A stretch of DNA of 38,451 nt, taken from positions 1 to 38,451 of the forward strand of contig NZ_BDBC01000077.1 of assembly GCF_001612785.1 (NCBI RefSeq), written 5' to 3'. Shown here piece after piece: positions 27,343 through 34,468 of this stretch (positions are counted from its first letter, which is position 1; every line of letters starts with the position of its first letter). Source of the stretch: Nocardia beijingensis NBRC 16342 (GTDB lineage Bacteria > Actinomycetota > Actinomycetes > Mycobacteriales > Mycobacteriaceae). The position numbers and the translations under genes were made by a program. The notes beneath the pieces were generated by a model. The model ran no database searches and had not been told where the DNA came from. It was given only the letters and a program-made list of their open reading frames with translations.

Positions 27343-29064
27343 TCAGAAGAGGAAGTAGCGCTGGGCCATGGGGAGGGAGGGGGCGGGGTCTTCGTGCCAG
27401 ACCTCGCCGTCGATGCGGACGGTGAAGGTGTCGGGGTCGACCTCGATGCGGGGCATGGCGTCGTTGTGCGGCAGGTCCGTCTTCCGCACGCCACGGACGT
27501 CGCGGACCGGCACGAGTCTGCGCCGGACCCGCAACCGGTCGGCGAGGCCGTCCTCGATCGCCTGCTCGGACACGAAATGCAGTGAGGTCGCGGCGGCGGC
27601 CGCCGGGGCGGCGCCGAACATGGGGCGCGGCAGCACGGGCTGCGGCGTGGGAATGGAGGCGTTGGCGTCGCCCATCGCGGCCCAGGCGATCGCGCCGCCC
27701 TTGAGCACGGCGTGCGGGCGGACGCCGAAGAACGCGGGCTCCCACAGCACCAGATCGGCGAGCTTGCCCACCTCGACCGACCCGATCTCGTGGTCGAGGC
27801 CGTGCGCGACGGCCGGGCAGATGGTGTACTTCGCGATGTAGCGCTGAACGCGGGCGTTGTCGGCGGCGCCGTCACCCGGCAGCGCGCCACGGCGGCGCTT
27901 CATCACGTGCGCGGTCTGCCAGGTGCGCAGCACGACCTCCCCGATGCGGCCCATGGCCTGCGAGTCGCTGCCGATCATCGAGATGGCGCCGAGATCGTGC
28001 AGCAGGTCCTCGGCCGCGATGGTGGAGGGGCGGATCCGGCTCTCGGCGAAGGCCAGATCCTCCGGGATCGACGCGCTCAGGTGGTGGCACACCATGAGCA
28101 TGTCCAGGTGCTCGTCGAGGGTGTTGATCGTGTGCGGGCGGGTCGGGTTGGTGGAACTGGGCAGCACGTTGGGATGGGCGGCGACGGTGATGATGTCGGG
28201 CGCGTGCCCGCCGCCCGCACCCTCGGTGTGATAGGCGTGGATGCCGCGGCCCGCGATCGCCGCGAGGGTGTCCTCGACGAAACCCGCCTCGTTCAACGTG
28301 TCCGAGTGCAGCGCCACCTGCACCCCCGCCGCGTCGGCCACGGTGAGGCAGGCATCGATCGCGGCGGGCGTCGAGCCCCAGTCCTCGTGCAGCTTGAAAC
28401 CCGCTGCCCCGGCCCGCAATTGCTCCCACATGGCCTCTGCGCTGACGGTGTTGCCCTTGCCGAGCAGCACGATGTTCACCGGCCAGCCGTCGGTGGCCTC
28501 CAGCATGCGCGCCAGATGCCACGCGCCGGGCGTCACGGTGGTCGCCTTGCTGCCTTCGGCCGGTCCGGTGCCCCCGCCGATGAGCGTGGTGATGCCGCCG
28601 CCGAGCGCCTCCTCCAGCAGCTGCGGGCAGATGAAATGCACGTGACAGTCGATCGCGCCCGCGGTGAGGATGCGGCCGTTGCCGGAGATGACCTCGGTGG
28701 ACGGCCCGACGACCAGGTCGGGATGCACCCCGGTCATGATCTCGGGGTTGCCCGCCTTGCCGATCGCGCTGATCCGTCCGTCCCTGATACCGACGTCCGC
28801 CTTGACGATTCCCCAGTGATCGATGATCACCACGCCCGTGATCACGGTGTCGGGAGCGCCCTCGGCGCGCGTCGCGCGGGATTGGCCCATGGATTCGCGC
28901 AGGACCTTGCCGCCGCCGAACACGGCCTCCTCGCCCGCGCGTCCCGGTCCCCCGCTGCGGTCCTCGGTGATCTCGATCAGCAGATCGGTGTCGGCCAACC
29001 GGATCCGATCGCCCGTCGTCGGCCCGAACAGTTCGGCGTACCGCGCCCGGCTCAGCTCACTCAT
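27343..29064 (-). CDS. ureC: Urease subunit alpha
   Basis: The catalytic subunit of urease, 573 residues, close to the usual 567-573. It binds two nickel ions and hydrolyses urea to ammonia and carbamate. Visible hallmarks are AIDCHVHFICPQ (first nickel histidines), GFKLHEDWG with the lysine that becomes carbamylated to bridge the nickels, the H-S-D and HTEGAGGGHAPDI nickel-ligand region, the flap motif MVCHHL with the active-site histidine, and IGSDSQAMGRIGE with the nickel-ligand aspartate. Everything needed for catalysis is present. Its start overlaps the end of ureB by eight bases. No ureF, ureG or ureD follows: the next gene encodes an unrelated secreted protein, so nickel-insertion proteins must come from elsewhere. 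Confidence 0.98.
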   Translation of the reverse strand: MSELSRARYAELFGPTTGDRIRLADTDLLIEITEDRSGGPGRAGEEAVFGGGKVLRESMGQSRATRAEGAPDTVITGVVIIDHWGIVKADVGIRDGRISAIGKAGNPEIMTGVHPDLVVGPSTEVISGNGRILTAGAIDCHVHFICPQLLEEALGGGITTLIGGGTGPAEGSKATTVTPGAWHLARMLEATDGWPVNIVLLGKGNTVSAEAMWEQLRAGAAGFKLHEDWGSTPAAIDACLTVADAAGVQVALHSDTLNEAGFVEDTLAAIAGRGIHAYHTEGAGGGHAPDIITVAAHPNVLPSSTNPTRPHTINTLDEHLDMLMVCHHLSASIPEDLAFAESRIRPSTIAAEDLLHDLGAISMIGSDSQAMGRIGEVVLRTWQTAHVMKRRRGALPGDGAADNARVQRYIAKYTICPAVAHGLDHEIGSVEVGKLADLVLWEPAFFGVRPHAVLKGGAIAWAAMGDANASIPTPQPVLPRPMFGAAPAAAAATSLHFVSEQAIEDGLADRLRVRRRLVPVRDVRGVRKTDLPHNDAMPRIEVDPDTFTVRIDGEVWHEDPAPSLPMAQRYFLF

Positions 29065-29413
29065 CGCGTCCTACCTCCGAGCCCTCCGCATCGATTCCGC
29101 GCTGGTCGTCGAGTCGGCCCGGTGGTGTCCGGCTGATCCCGTGCACCTCACGCGCGCCGCCCAGGGGCACCAGCCACACCCGTTGCCCGAGGCCGGGTTC
29201 GAAGCGCACCGCGGTACCGGCCGGGATGTCGAGGCGGTGGCCGTGCGCGGCCGCTCGGTCGAACTCGAGTGCCGCGTTCGCCTGCGGGAAGTGCACATGG
29301 CTGCCGACCTGCACCGGCCGGTCGCCGGTGTTGAGCACGTCGAGTTCCAGGCGCACGGCGCCCGCGTTCAGTTCGATGGCGCCCTCGGCGCAGAAGTATT
29401 CGCCGGGGATCAC
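29057..29413 (-). CDS. ureB: Urease subunit beta
   Basis: A 118-residue small structural subunit starting MIPGEYFCAEGAIELN, with the conserved VLNTGDRPVQVGSHVHFPQANAAL core (in two parts) and GxAVRFEPG. The standard length is about 100-120 residues; the C-terminal tail (LDDQRGIDAEGSE) is extended and hydrophilic. The start is GTG at 29413, fixed by the conserved MIPGE N-terminus. It lies 50 bases after ureA and overlaps ureC, as in typical actinobacterial ureABC operons. Confidence 0.97.
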   Translation of the reverse strand: MIPGEYFCAEGAIELNAGAVRLELDVLNTGDRPVQVGSHVHFPQANAALEFDRAAAHGHRLDIPAGTAVRFEPGLGQRVWLVPLGGAREVHGISRTPPGRLDDQRGIDAEGSEVGRDE

Positions 29414-29463
29414 ACCGGGCCTCTGTCGGTCTCAGGGGCGCTGGCGCACCGCATCCGGCCCGC

Positions 29464-29766
29464 CTAACCGATCGGGTGATGCACGGTGACGAGCTTGGTG
29501 CCGTCCGGGAAGGTCGCTTCGACCTGGACCTCGGGGATCATCTCGGGCACACCTTCCATCACGTCGGCGCGGGTGAGGACCGTCCGCCCGGAGGACATCA
29601 GCTCCGCGACGGTGCGGCCGTCGCGCGCGCCTTCCAGCACGTGGTCGGTGATCAGCGCGACCGCCTCGGGATGGTTCAACTCGAGTCCACGCGCCCGCCT
29701 GCGCCTGGCCAGCTCGGCGGCATAGCTGAGCAGCAGGCGCTCCTGCTCGTGCGGTGACAGTCGCAT
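29464..29766 (-). CDS. ureA: Urease subunit gamma
   Basis: A 100-residue gamma subunit, full length and canonical: MRLSPHEQERLLLSYAAELA at the start, GLELNHPEAVALITDH in the middle and VEATFPDGTKLVTVHHPIG at the C-terminus. A GAGGAG ribosome site precedes the ATG. It is the first urease gene, 76 bases after a PaaI-type thioesterase gene on the same strand. The same thioesterase-ureA adjacency exists in Mycobacterium tuberculosis (Rv1847-Rv1848). Confidence 0.98.
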   Translation of the reverse strand: MRLSPHEQERLLLSYAAELARRRRARGLELNHPEAVALITDHVLEGARDGRTVAELMSSGRTVLTRADVMEGVPEMIPEVQVEATFPDGTKLVTVHHPIG

Positions 29767-29842
29767 CCGGGCTCCTCACCGGTTCACCGTGACGGGTGAG
29801 GCACATTCTGGCACGCCCGTTCCGCCGCCGCCGGTCGAGCGG

Positions 29843-30289
29843 TCAGGACCGATGCGGCAGATTCTGCAATCGCACCTGTCCGCGGGCGACGGTGCGGCCC
29901 TGCTCGTCGGTGATGACGACCTGCCACAGCTGCTGCAGCCTGCCCCGGTGCAGCGGCGTCGCCTCCCCCGTCAGGGTGCCTTCGCGCACCGCCCGCAGGA
30001 AATCGGTGTTGTTGTTGACCCCGACGACCGTGCCTTGCTCGCCGAACCAGATGCCGCCCGCGATGCTGGCGAGCGTCTCGATGACGGTGCAGTACACGCC
30101 GCCGTTCTGGATGCCGGCGGGCTGGTAGAGGTGCGGTTTCACGACCCATTCGCCGCGCACGCGCTCGGGGCTCAACTCGGTGTAACGCAGGCCGATCAGG
30201 TCGGCGAAGGTGCCTTCGCTGTAGGAGTTCATCTGCTCGGGCGTGACATCCGCCAGCGAGCCGAACCGACGGGTTTCCTGCTGTGTCAT
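29843..30289 (-). CDS. PaaI-type hotdog thioesterase (Rv1847-like)
   Basis: A 148-residue hotdog-fold acyl-CoA thioesterase. The central helix motif reads YQPAGIQNGGVYCTVIETLA, with the family's Asn/His-Gly-Gly and downstream acidic Glu, followed by GVNNNTDFLRAVREGTL and a C-terminal RTVARGQVRLQNLP strand. The substrate is unknown. It lies immediately upstream of ureABC, matching the position of M. tuberculosis Rv1847, which is why I read it as the orthologue. The gap to ureA is 76 bases, so co-transcription is plausible although a functional link to urease is not known. Confidence 0.9.
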   Translation of the reverse strand: MTQQETRRFGSLADVTPEQMNSYSEGTFADLIGLRYTELSPERVRGEWVVKPHLYQPAGIQNGGVYCTVIETLASIAGGIWFGEQGTVVGVNNNTDFLRAVREGTLTGEATPLHRGRLQQLWQVVITDEQGRTVARGQVRLQNLPHRS

Positions 30290-30331
30290 GTACTCACTGT
30301 CGCACAGCGCCCGGCCCAGGCCGGCGCGGCC

Positions 30332-31132
30332 TCACCCGCCCGCCAGCGTGACCGTCCGGCCGTTCAGCGGCTGGGTCGGCCGGTTGCTGTGCGCGAACAA
30401 CGTCCGGTACCGGTCGGCGTCGGCCGGGGCCACCGCGACGGGACTGCCCAGCACCGTCCACGAAACGCCCTCGCTGCACGGCGGGGTCGTCAGCGAACCC
30501 TGATAGCGGTATTGGTCGGTCGCGCCGGGCAGCATCGCGCGCAGGTCGATCGGGCCCGGCACGACGGTCTCGGCGTCGACAGCCCGCGGCGCGACCGAGA
30601 GGATAGGCGCGAAGGCCGACGGTTCCGGCGCGGCTCGCAGCAGCACACCGAGCACGGCCACCGCGCCCGCCGCGCTCTTGTGCACGAAGTGCGCTTCCAT
30701 CGTCGTGCCGACGCCGTCCACGGTGTGCTCGCTGGGCAGGTGGAAGTGGAATTGCACGAGATCGTACGGAACACCGTCGACGACGATGCGATTTCCGTTG
30801 TCCGCCGGGAGATTCGCCTGCACCGTGTGCCCGTTGTTCCGCAGCGTCACCGCGGGCGCCGCGTGATAGTCGATGGTGATGTGCTCGGAGGGCTCGAGTT
30901 TCGCGTGACCCGGCAGGTCGACGGGCGACTGCTGGTGGCAGCTCTTGCAGGTCAGATAGTCACGATCCAAGTCGGCCCAGTGGTCGGGGCCCTCGGCGTC
31001 GTAATCCCAGTGCGGCGCGGGCGTGCTGTGCGCCCGCTGCTCACCGGATCCGCAAGCGGGCACGGCGAGTACCGCGACAGCGGTGAGCACGGCAGCGATC
31101 GAACGGAGGGGAGACGGTCTGGCGGTGGACAA
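30332..31132 (-). CDS. Lipoprotein alpha-carbonic anhydrase
   Basis: A zinc enzyme interconverting CO2 and bicarbonate at the cell surface. The 266-residue precursor has a signal (LRSIAAVLTAVAVLA) ending in VPAC, a lipobox-like Cys27. Zinc ligands are His129 and His131 (FHFH) and His148 (EAHFVH); the PSEH and LTTPPCSEGVSW motifs of alpha-class enzymes are intact. The start is TTG at 31132, with GAGG six bases upstream; a longer frame to 31243 lacks a ribosome site and would bury the signal peptide. Upstream of the QSPVD motif there is CKSCH, with one more cysteine than usual. Its orientation toward thioesterase-ureABC is notable because urease yields CO2/bicarbonate, although a functional link is inference. 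Confidence 0.9.
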   Translation of the reverse strand: MSTARPSPLRSIAAVLTAVAVLAVPACGSGEQRAHSTPAPHWDYDAEGPDHWADLDRDYLTCKSCHQQSPVDLPGHAKLEPSEHITIDYHAAPAVTLRNNGHTVQANLPADNGNRIVVDGVPYDLVQFHFHLPSEHTVDGVGTTMEAHFVHKSAAGAVAVLGVLLRAAPEPSAFAPILSVAPRAVDAETVVPGPIDLRAMLPGATDQYRYQGSLTTPPCSEGVSWTVLGSPVAVAPADADRYRTLFAHSNRPTQPLNGRTVTLAGG

Positions 31133-31386
31133 ACTGACAACCTCGAATTCCGTGGAGCCATCCCGAAGCCGGTCCGGAACGGGCGGACATCGGCGAGGCT
31201 CGGAGACGGCGCGCGACGATGAGCACGACACGACATCGGGCAAATCCCCCGGTGCGGCGGTGGCCGGTCGAGGACGGCCGGACGACGAATACCCTTGCTG
31301 TGCAGGGAGTTCGCGATCGTGTCCGCGTCAGCGTAGATCCGGGACCGGACGGCGCGCCAGAGCCGGCGACGCAGTTCACAGACAGA

Positions 31387-31419
31387 GCGGCGGGCCCCAC
31401 CGGAAGTGGAGCCCGCCGC
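31387..31419 (-). terminator. Strong hairpin, terminator of the candidate sRNA or of the reductase gene
   Basis: A 14-bp stem (31387-31400 with 31406-31419, one G-U pair) around a 5-nt loop. On the minus strand it is followed by a moderately T-rich run (TCTGTCTG). It lies about 77 bases after the reductase stop and about 55-90 bases after the predicted start site of the iron-box promoter at 31482. Confidence 0.75.
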
Positions 31420-31475
31420 GGCAAGGGATCGGGGGTCACCGCAGCCCTCGGGACGCTCACGCGATCCGTACGCCG
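31387..31475 (-). ncRNA. Candidate iron-responsive small RNA (MrsI-like by position)
   Basis: On the minus strand a TATACT -10 (31482-31487) and a TTGCTT -35 18 bp upstream bracket an IdeR/DtxR-type iron box, and the expected start is near 31475. The roughly 90-nt product would contain a 5' stem (GGATCG 31462-31467 with CGATCC 31426-31431) enclosing a C/G-rich apical region, then the 14-bp terminator hairpin at 31387-31419. No open frame with coding character lies in it. In M. tuberculosis the IdeR-repressed sRNA MrsI (ncRv11846) maps between blaI (Rv1846c) and Rv1847, reading toward Rv1847-ureABC. This element is in the corresponding gap with the same relative orientation. There is no expression evidence and no sequence comparison was possible. 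Confidence 0.5.
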
Positions 31476-31484
31476 GAATGGAGT

Positions 31485-31503
31485 ATAGGTCAGGCTTACC
31501 TAA
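31485..31503. promoter_or_regulatory. IdeR/DtxR iron box within a minus-strand promoter
   Basis: ATAGGTCAGGCTTACCTAA matches the 19-bp consensus TTAGGTTAGGCTAACCTAA at 16 positions. It overlaps a minus-strand -10 (TATACT, 31482-31487) and the last codons and stop of the reductase gene, so iron-loaded IdeR would block a promoter reading left, toward the hairpin at 31387-31419. Confidence 0.8.
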
Positions 31504-32203
31504 CCAAGCAAGAACCCGACCGCCGCACGGGAAGCCCGCGCTCGGCCATCGCCGCCAGCAGGGCCTGGCCGCGACGCGCACCGCTGACGGAATCGGTCCC
31601 CGCCAGATCCGGCACATAAGTCGAAGCGCCCGCGACGGATTCACCGACCAGGGACCAGAACCGCCGGGCGCTCAAACCGGAGCAGCGCGTCAGGTTCCGC
31701 TGGACGACGGTCAGCGCGGACTCGCAGCGATGCGCGAGCCAGACGTACATCGCCTCCGGGCACGGCAACGCGACCACACCCGGCCCGCCCGCCAGTGGAT
31801 CGCCGTCTACCACGCGAATCGTGGTGTCGGACAAGCCCGCCCAGTCGATCCCGCCGTCGTTGTCGGTATGGATCCAGAGATTCTCCAATCCCGGATCCCA
31901 CGCCCGCCCCTCCGCGACGAGCAGCGCGACCACCCGGCCTGCGATCGCGTGGATCAGCGCGGTCGCAACGACTTCCGCCGCGATGTCGGCGCTGATCATC
32001 TCCGCGGCATGCCGCCGGTACATGAGTTCGACGCGACCCTCGCGCACTCCGTCCGCCAGTTGCCACCAGCGGCGTTTGCCCTGCTCGGCGATCGCGGCGA
32101 CGGCATAGACCCGCGGATGCTCCGGTTGCAGCGCGCGCAGCCGGGCACAGGCGCGTCCGAACTCCGTCGTCGAGCGATGTGGCGTGGTGATGAGCTCGGT
32201 CAT
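31496..32203 (-). CDS. FhuF-like siderophore-iron reductase lacking the [2Fe-2S] cysteines
   Basis: A 235-residue protein resembling the ferric-siderophore reductase FhuF: an N-terminal helical domain, a central LWIHTDNDGGIDWAGL region, and the C-terminal HRCESALTVVQRNL-TRCSGLSARRFWSLVGESVAGA segment. Family members end in a CC...C-x2-C cluster that holds a [2Fe-2S] centre. Here the protein stops at RRSGSCLVR, leaving one cysteine of the cluster, and the stop codon lies inside an iron box. The start ATG 32203 has a strong GAGGAGG ribosome site. It is divergent from the siderophore permease operon with a shared iron box at 32276, so it should be iron-repressed. As written it may be inactive as a reductase; the family assignment rests on overall pattern and context. 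Confidence 0.75.
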   Translation of the reverse strand: MTELITTPHRSTTEFGRACARLRALQPEHPRVYAVAAIAEQGKRRWWQLADGVREGRVELMYRRHAAEMISADIAAEVVATALIHAIAGRVVALLVAEGRAWDPGLENLWIHTDNDGGIDWAGLSDTTIRVVDGDPLAGGPGVVALPCPEAMYVWLAHRCESALTVVQRNLTRCSGLSARRFWSLVGESVAGASTYVPDLAGTDSVSGARRGQALLAAMAERGLPVRRSGSCLVR

Positions 32204-32275
32204 CGAACCTCCTCGGGGTCGGCTCCGTCGCGCGGCGCGGCGGACCTTCGGCCGTGCCCGTCCGTACAGCGAAAG

Positions 32276-32294
32276 ATAGGTTAGGCTTACCAGA
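32276..32294. promoter_or_regulatory. Divergent IdeR/DtxR iron box
   Basis: ATAGGTTAGGCTTACCAGA matches the 19-bp iron-box consensus at 15 positions. It covers the -35 region of a plus-strand promoter (TATCGT -10 at 32306-32311) for the permease genes and a minus-strand TATCTT -10 (32273-32278) for the reductase, so one site can repress both directions under iron sufficiency. Confidence 0.85.
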
Positions 32295-32335
32295 CCTAGC
32301 AACCATATCGTTGATTTCAGGAGCAGCTCGTCGCC

Positions 32336-33380
32336 GTGACCTCTCTTGCCACCGTGAGGCGGCGACGTCTTTCCGGACTCCTCGTCTCGACCGTCCTGCT
32401 GCTGCTCGCCGTGCTCGCCGGTGTCGCGGTGGGCGCTCGCTCGCTCGCGCCGGGGACGGTGTACGACGCCGTGCACCATGCGCTCACCTGCCCCGGCGGA
32501 CCGTTCACCTGCGCGGCCGGTTCCACCGAGGAAGAGATCGTGCGCGGACTGCGCCTGCCGCGCACCGCGTTGGCGCTGGTCTGCGGCGCGGCGCTGGGAA
32601 TCGCGGGCGCGCTCGTGCAGTGCTACACCCGCAATCCGCTCGCCGACGCCGGGCTGCTCGGACTGAACGCGGGCGCGGCGTTCCTCGCCGCGCTGAGCGT
32701 GTACCTGTTCGCCTTCAGCGCGCCGGAGCAATACATCTGGTTCGCGCTCACCGGAGCGCTGATCGCCGGGATAGCCGTGTTCGCGACCTCTTCCGTCGGC
32801 GGTGGCAAGGCCGGCCCGCTCACCCTCGTGCTCGCGGGCGCGGCGGTCACCGCCTTCCTGCAGGCCATGACGAACGCCGTCGTGCTGTTCGACGCCGCCG
32901 CGCTGGACACCTATCGGTTCTGGGTGATCGGCACCGTCGCCGGCCGTGACGCCGCGGTGTTCTGGCAGGTGCTGCCGTTCCTGGCCGCGGGGATGCTGCT
33001 GGCGGTGCTGGCGGCGCCGGGACTGAATCTGATCGGCCTCGGCGACGACGTCGCGCGGGGGCTCGGCGTGCATGTCGGCCGCAGTCGCGCGCTCGGACTC
33101 GCGGCCGTCGTGCTGCTGGCGGGCGGCGACGGCGGCGGCCGGGCCGATCGCCTTCCTCGGCCTGGTCGTTCCGCATCTCGCGCGGACGATCACCGGACCG
33201 GATCATCGGTGGCTGATTCCCTATTCCGGGCTCTTCGGCGCGTTGCTGCTGCTGATCGCCGATGTGGCAGGCCGAGTGGTGGCTCGCCCCGGCGAGCTGG
33301 AGGTCGGCGTGGTGGTCGCCGTGCTCGGCGTGCCGTTCTTCCTCGCGTTCGTGCGCAGGCGAAAGCTGGTGAACCTGTGA
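32336..33380 (+). pseudogene. FecCD-family siderophore ABC permease, frameshifted
   Basis: An iron-siderophore importer permease, BtuC/FepD type, which should be about 348 residues with ten membrane helices. From GTG 32336 the frame gives an intact N-terminal three quarters (AALGIAGALVQCYTRNPLAD is the signature segment) up to LGLAAVVLLAGG at about 33125. There it slips into an Arg/Gly-rich nonsense reading, while the true continuation (ATAAAGPIAFLGLVVPHLAR to RRRKLVNL) is in another frame ending at TGA 33380. Restoring the family sequence needs loss of one base or gain of two in the G/C repeat near 33120-33130. Left uncorrected, the shifted frame runs on in phase into the second permease. 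This may be a sequencing error or a real inactivating mutation. Confidence 0.88.
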
Positions 33381-34468
33381 CGATCTCGCTACGCACCAGG
33401 AGTGCGCGACCCGCGCTGCGCGTCGGTCCGGTGTCGACGGTGCTGCGACCGCGGATGATCCTGATCGTCGCCGCTGCGATCGCGCTGGCGCTCGCACTGT
33501 TCTGCCTCGACATCGCGGTGGGCGAGTCCCACTTGCCGCTCGGGCGCGTACTGGACGTCCTGACCGGCGGCGGCACCAGGGCGCAGCGCTTCATCGTGCT
33601 GGAATCCCGGCTGCCGCGCGCGCTGACCGCGCTAGTGGTCGGCCTCGCGCTCGGGCTGGCGGGCGCGATCACCCAGTCCATCCTGCACAACCCGCTGGCC
33701 GCGCCGGACATGCTCGGCATCACCTCGGGGGCGAGCCTCGGCGCGGTCGCCGTGCTGGTCGGTACCGGCGGCGCGAGCACCGGGCTGGCCGCCTCGGTCG
33801 GCGCCCCGGTGGCGGCACTGGCGGGCGGCCTGCTCACCGCGGTCGCGATCTATCTGCTCGCCTGGGGACGCACCGCCACCGGCGCGTACGGCGCCACCGG
33901 GCTGCGGCTGGTGCTGATCGGCGTCGGGGTGAACGCCCTGCTGACCGCGGGCATCAGCTGGCTGCTCACCCGCGCCAGCCTGGCCGATGCCCAGCGAGTG
34001 CAGTTGTGGCTCAACGGATCGCTCAACGCCGCCGACACCGCGCACCTGACGCCCGCGGCGATCGCCGCCGGGATCGCCGCGCTCGTCGCGCTCGCCGCCG
34101 CCCGCACGCTCGCCGCGCTGCGCCTCGGCTCCGACACCACGCGCGCGCTCGGCGTGCGCGTCCAGACCCAGCAGGCCATCCTGATCGGAGCGGCCGTGGT
34201 AGCCGCGTCGGTGGCCACCGCCGCCGTCGGGCCGGTCGGATTCGTCGCCCTCGCCGCGCCGCAGATCGCCCGCCGCCTGCTGCGCACGCCGGGCGAGCCG
34301 CTGGTCGGCTCCGCGGTGACCGGGGCCATCCTGGTGGTCGGCGCGGATGTCGCGTCCCGCACGGTGTTCCCGGTCGACCTGCCCCTCGGCGTCGTCACCG
34401 CGGCGCTCGGCGGGCCGTTCCTGCTGTACCTGCTCGTGCGTATGAACCGGAAGGCGACGCTGTCATGA
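33377..34468 (+). CDS. FecCD-family siderophore ABC permease (second subunit)
   Basis: A 363-residue FepG-type permease with about ten membrane helices. Signature pieces are ESRLPRALTALVVGLALGLAG, SILHNPLAAPDMLGITSGAS and AVGPVGFVALAAPQIARRL; the last contains the Gly-Pro-x-x-Phe-x-x-L-x-x-P-x-x-x-R coupling helix that contacts the ATPase. GTG 33377 overlaps the stop of the first permease (GTGA), which fixes the start; the stop overlaps the ATPase start (ATGA). It would form the heterodimeric membrane channel with the upstream permease, whose reading frame is broken here. No substrate-binding lipoprotein gene is in the window. Confidence 0.93.
   Translation: MTISLRTRSARPALRVGPVSTVLRPRMILIVAAAIALALALFCLDIAVGESHLPLGRVLDVLTGGGTRAQRFIVLESRLPRALTALVVGLALGLAGAITQSILHNPLAAPDMLGITSGASLGAVAVLVGTGGASTGLAASVGAPVAALAGGLLTAVAIYLLAWGRTATGAYGATGLRLVLIGVGVNALLTAGISWLLTRASLADAQRVQLWLNGSLNAADTAHLTPAAIAAGIAALVALAAARTLAALRLGSDTTRALGVRVQTQQAILIGAAVVAASVATAAVGPVGFVALAAPQIARRLLRTPGEPLVGSAVTGAILVVGADVASRTVFPVDLPLGVVTAALGGPFLLYLLVRMNRKATLS

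Noticed and set aside
32204..33193. N-terminal extension of the FhuF-like protein to 565 residues
   Set aside because: The extension lies opposite the permease gene, crosses the iron-box promoter and has non-protein-like composition. ATG 32203 has a strong ribosome site.
32336..34468. A single 710-codon permease fusion protein
   Set aside because: The middle (after about 33125) is an Arg/Gly-rich out-of-frame reading. Conserved permease sequence continues in another frame and the second permease has its own GTGA-coupled start, so this is a frameshift and not a natural fusion.
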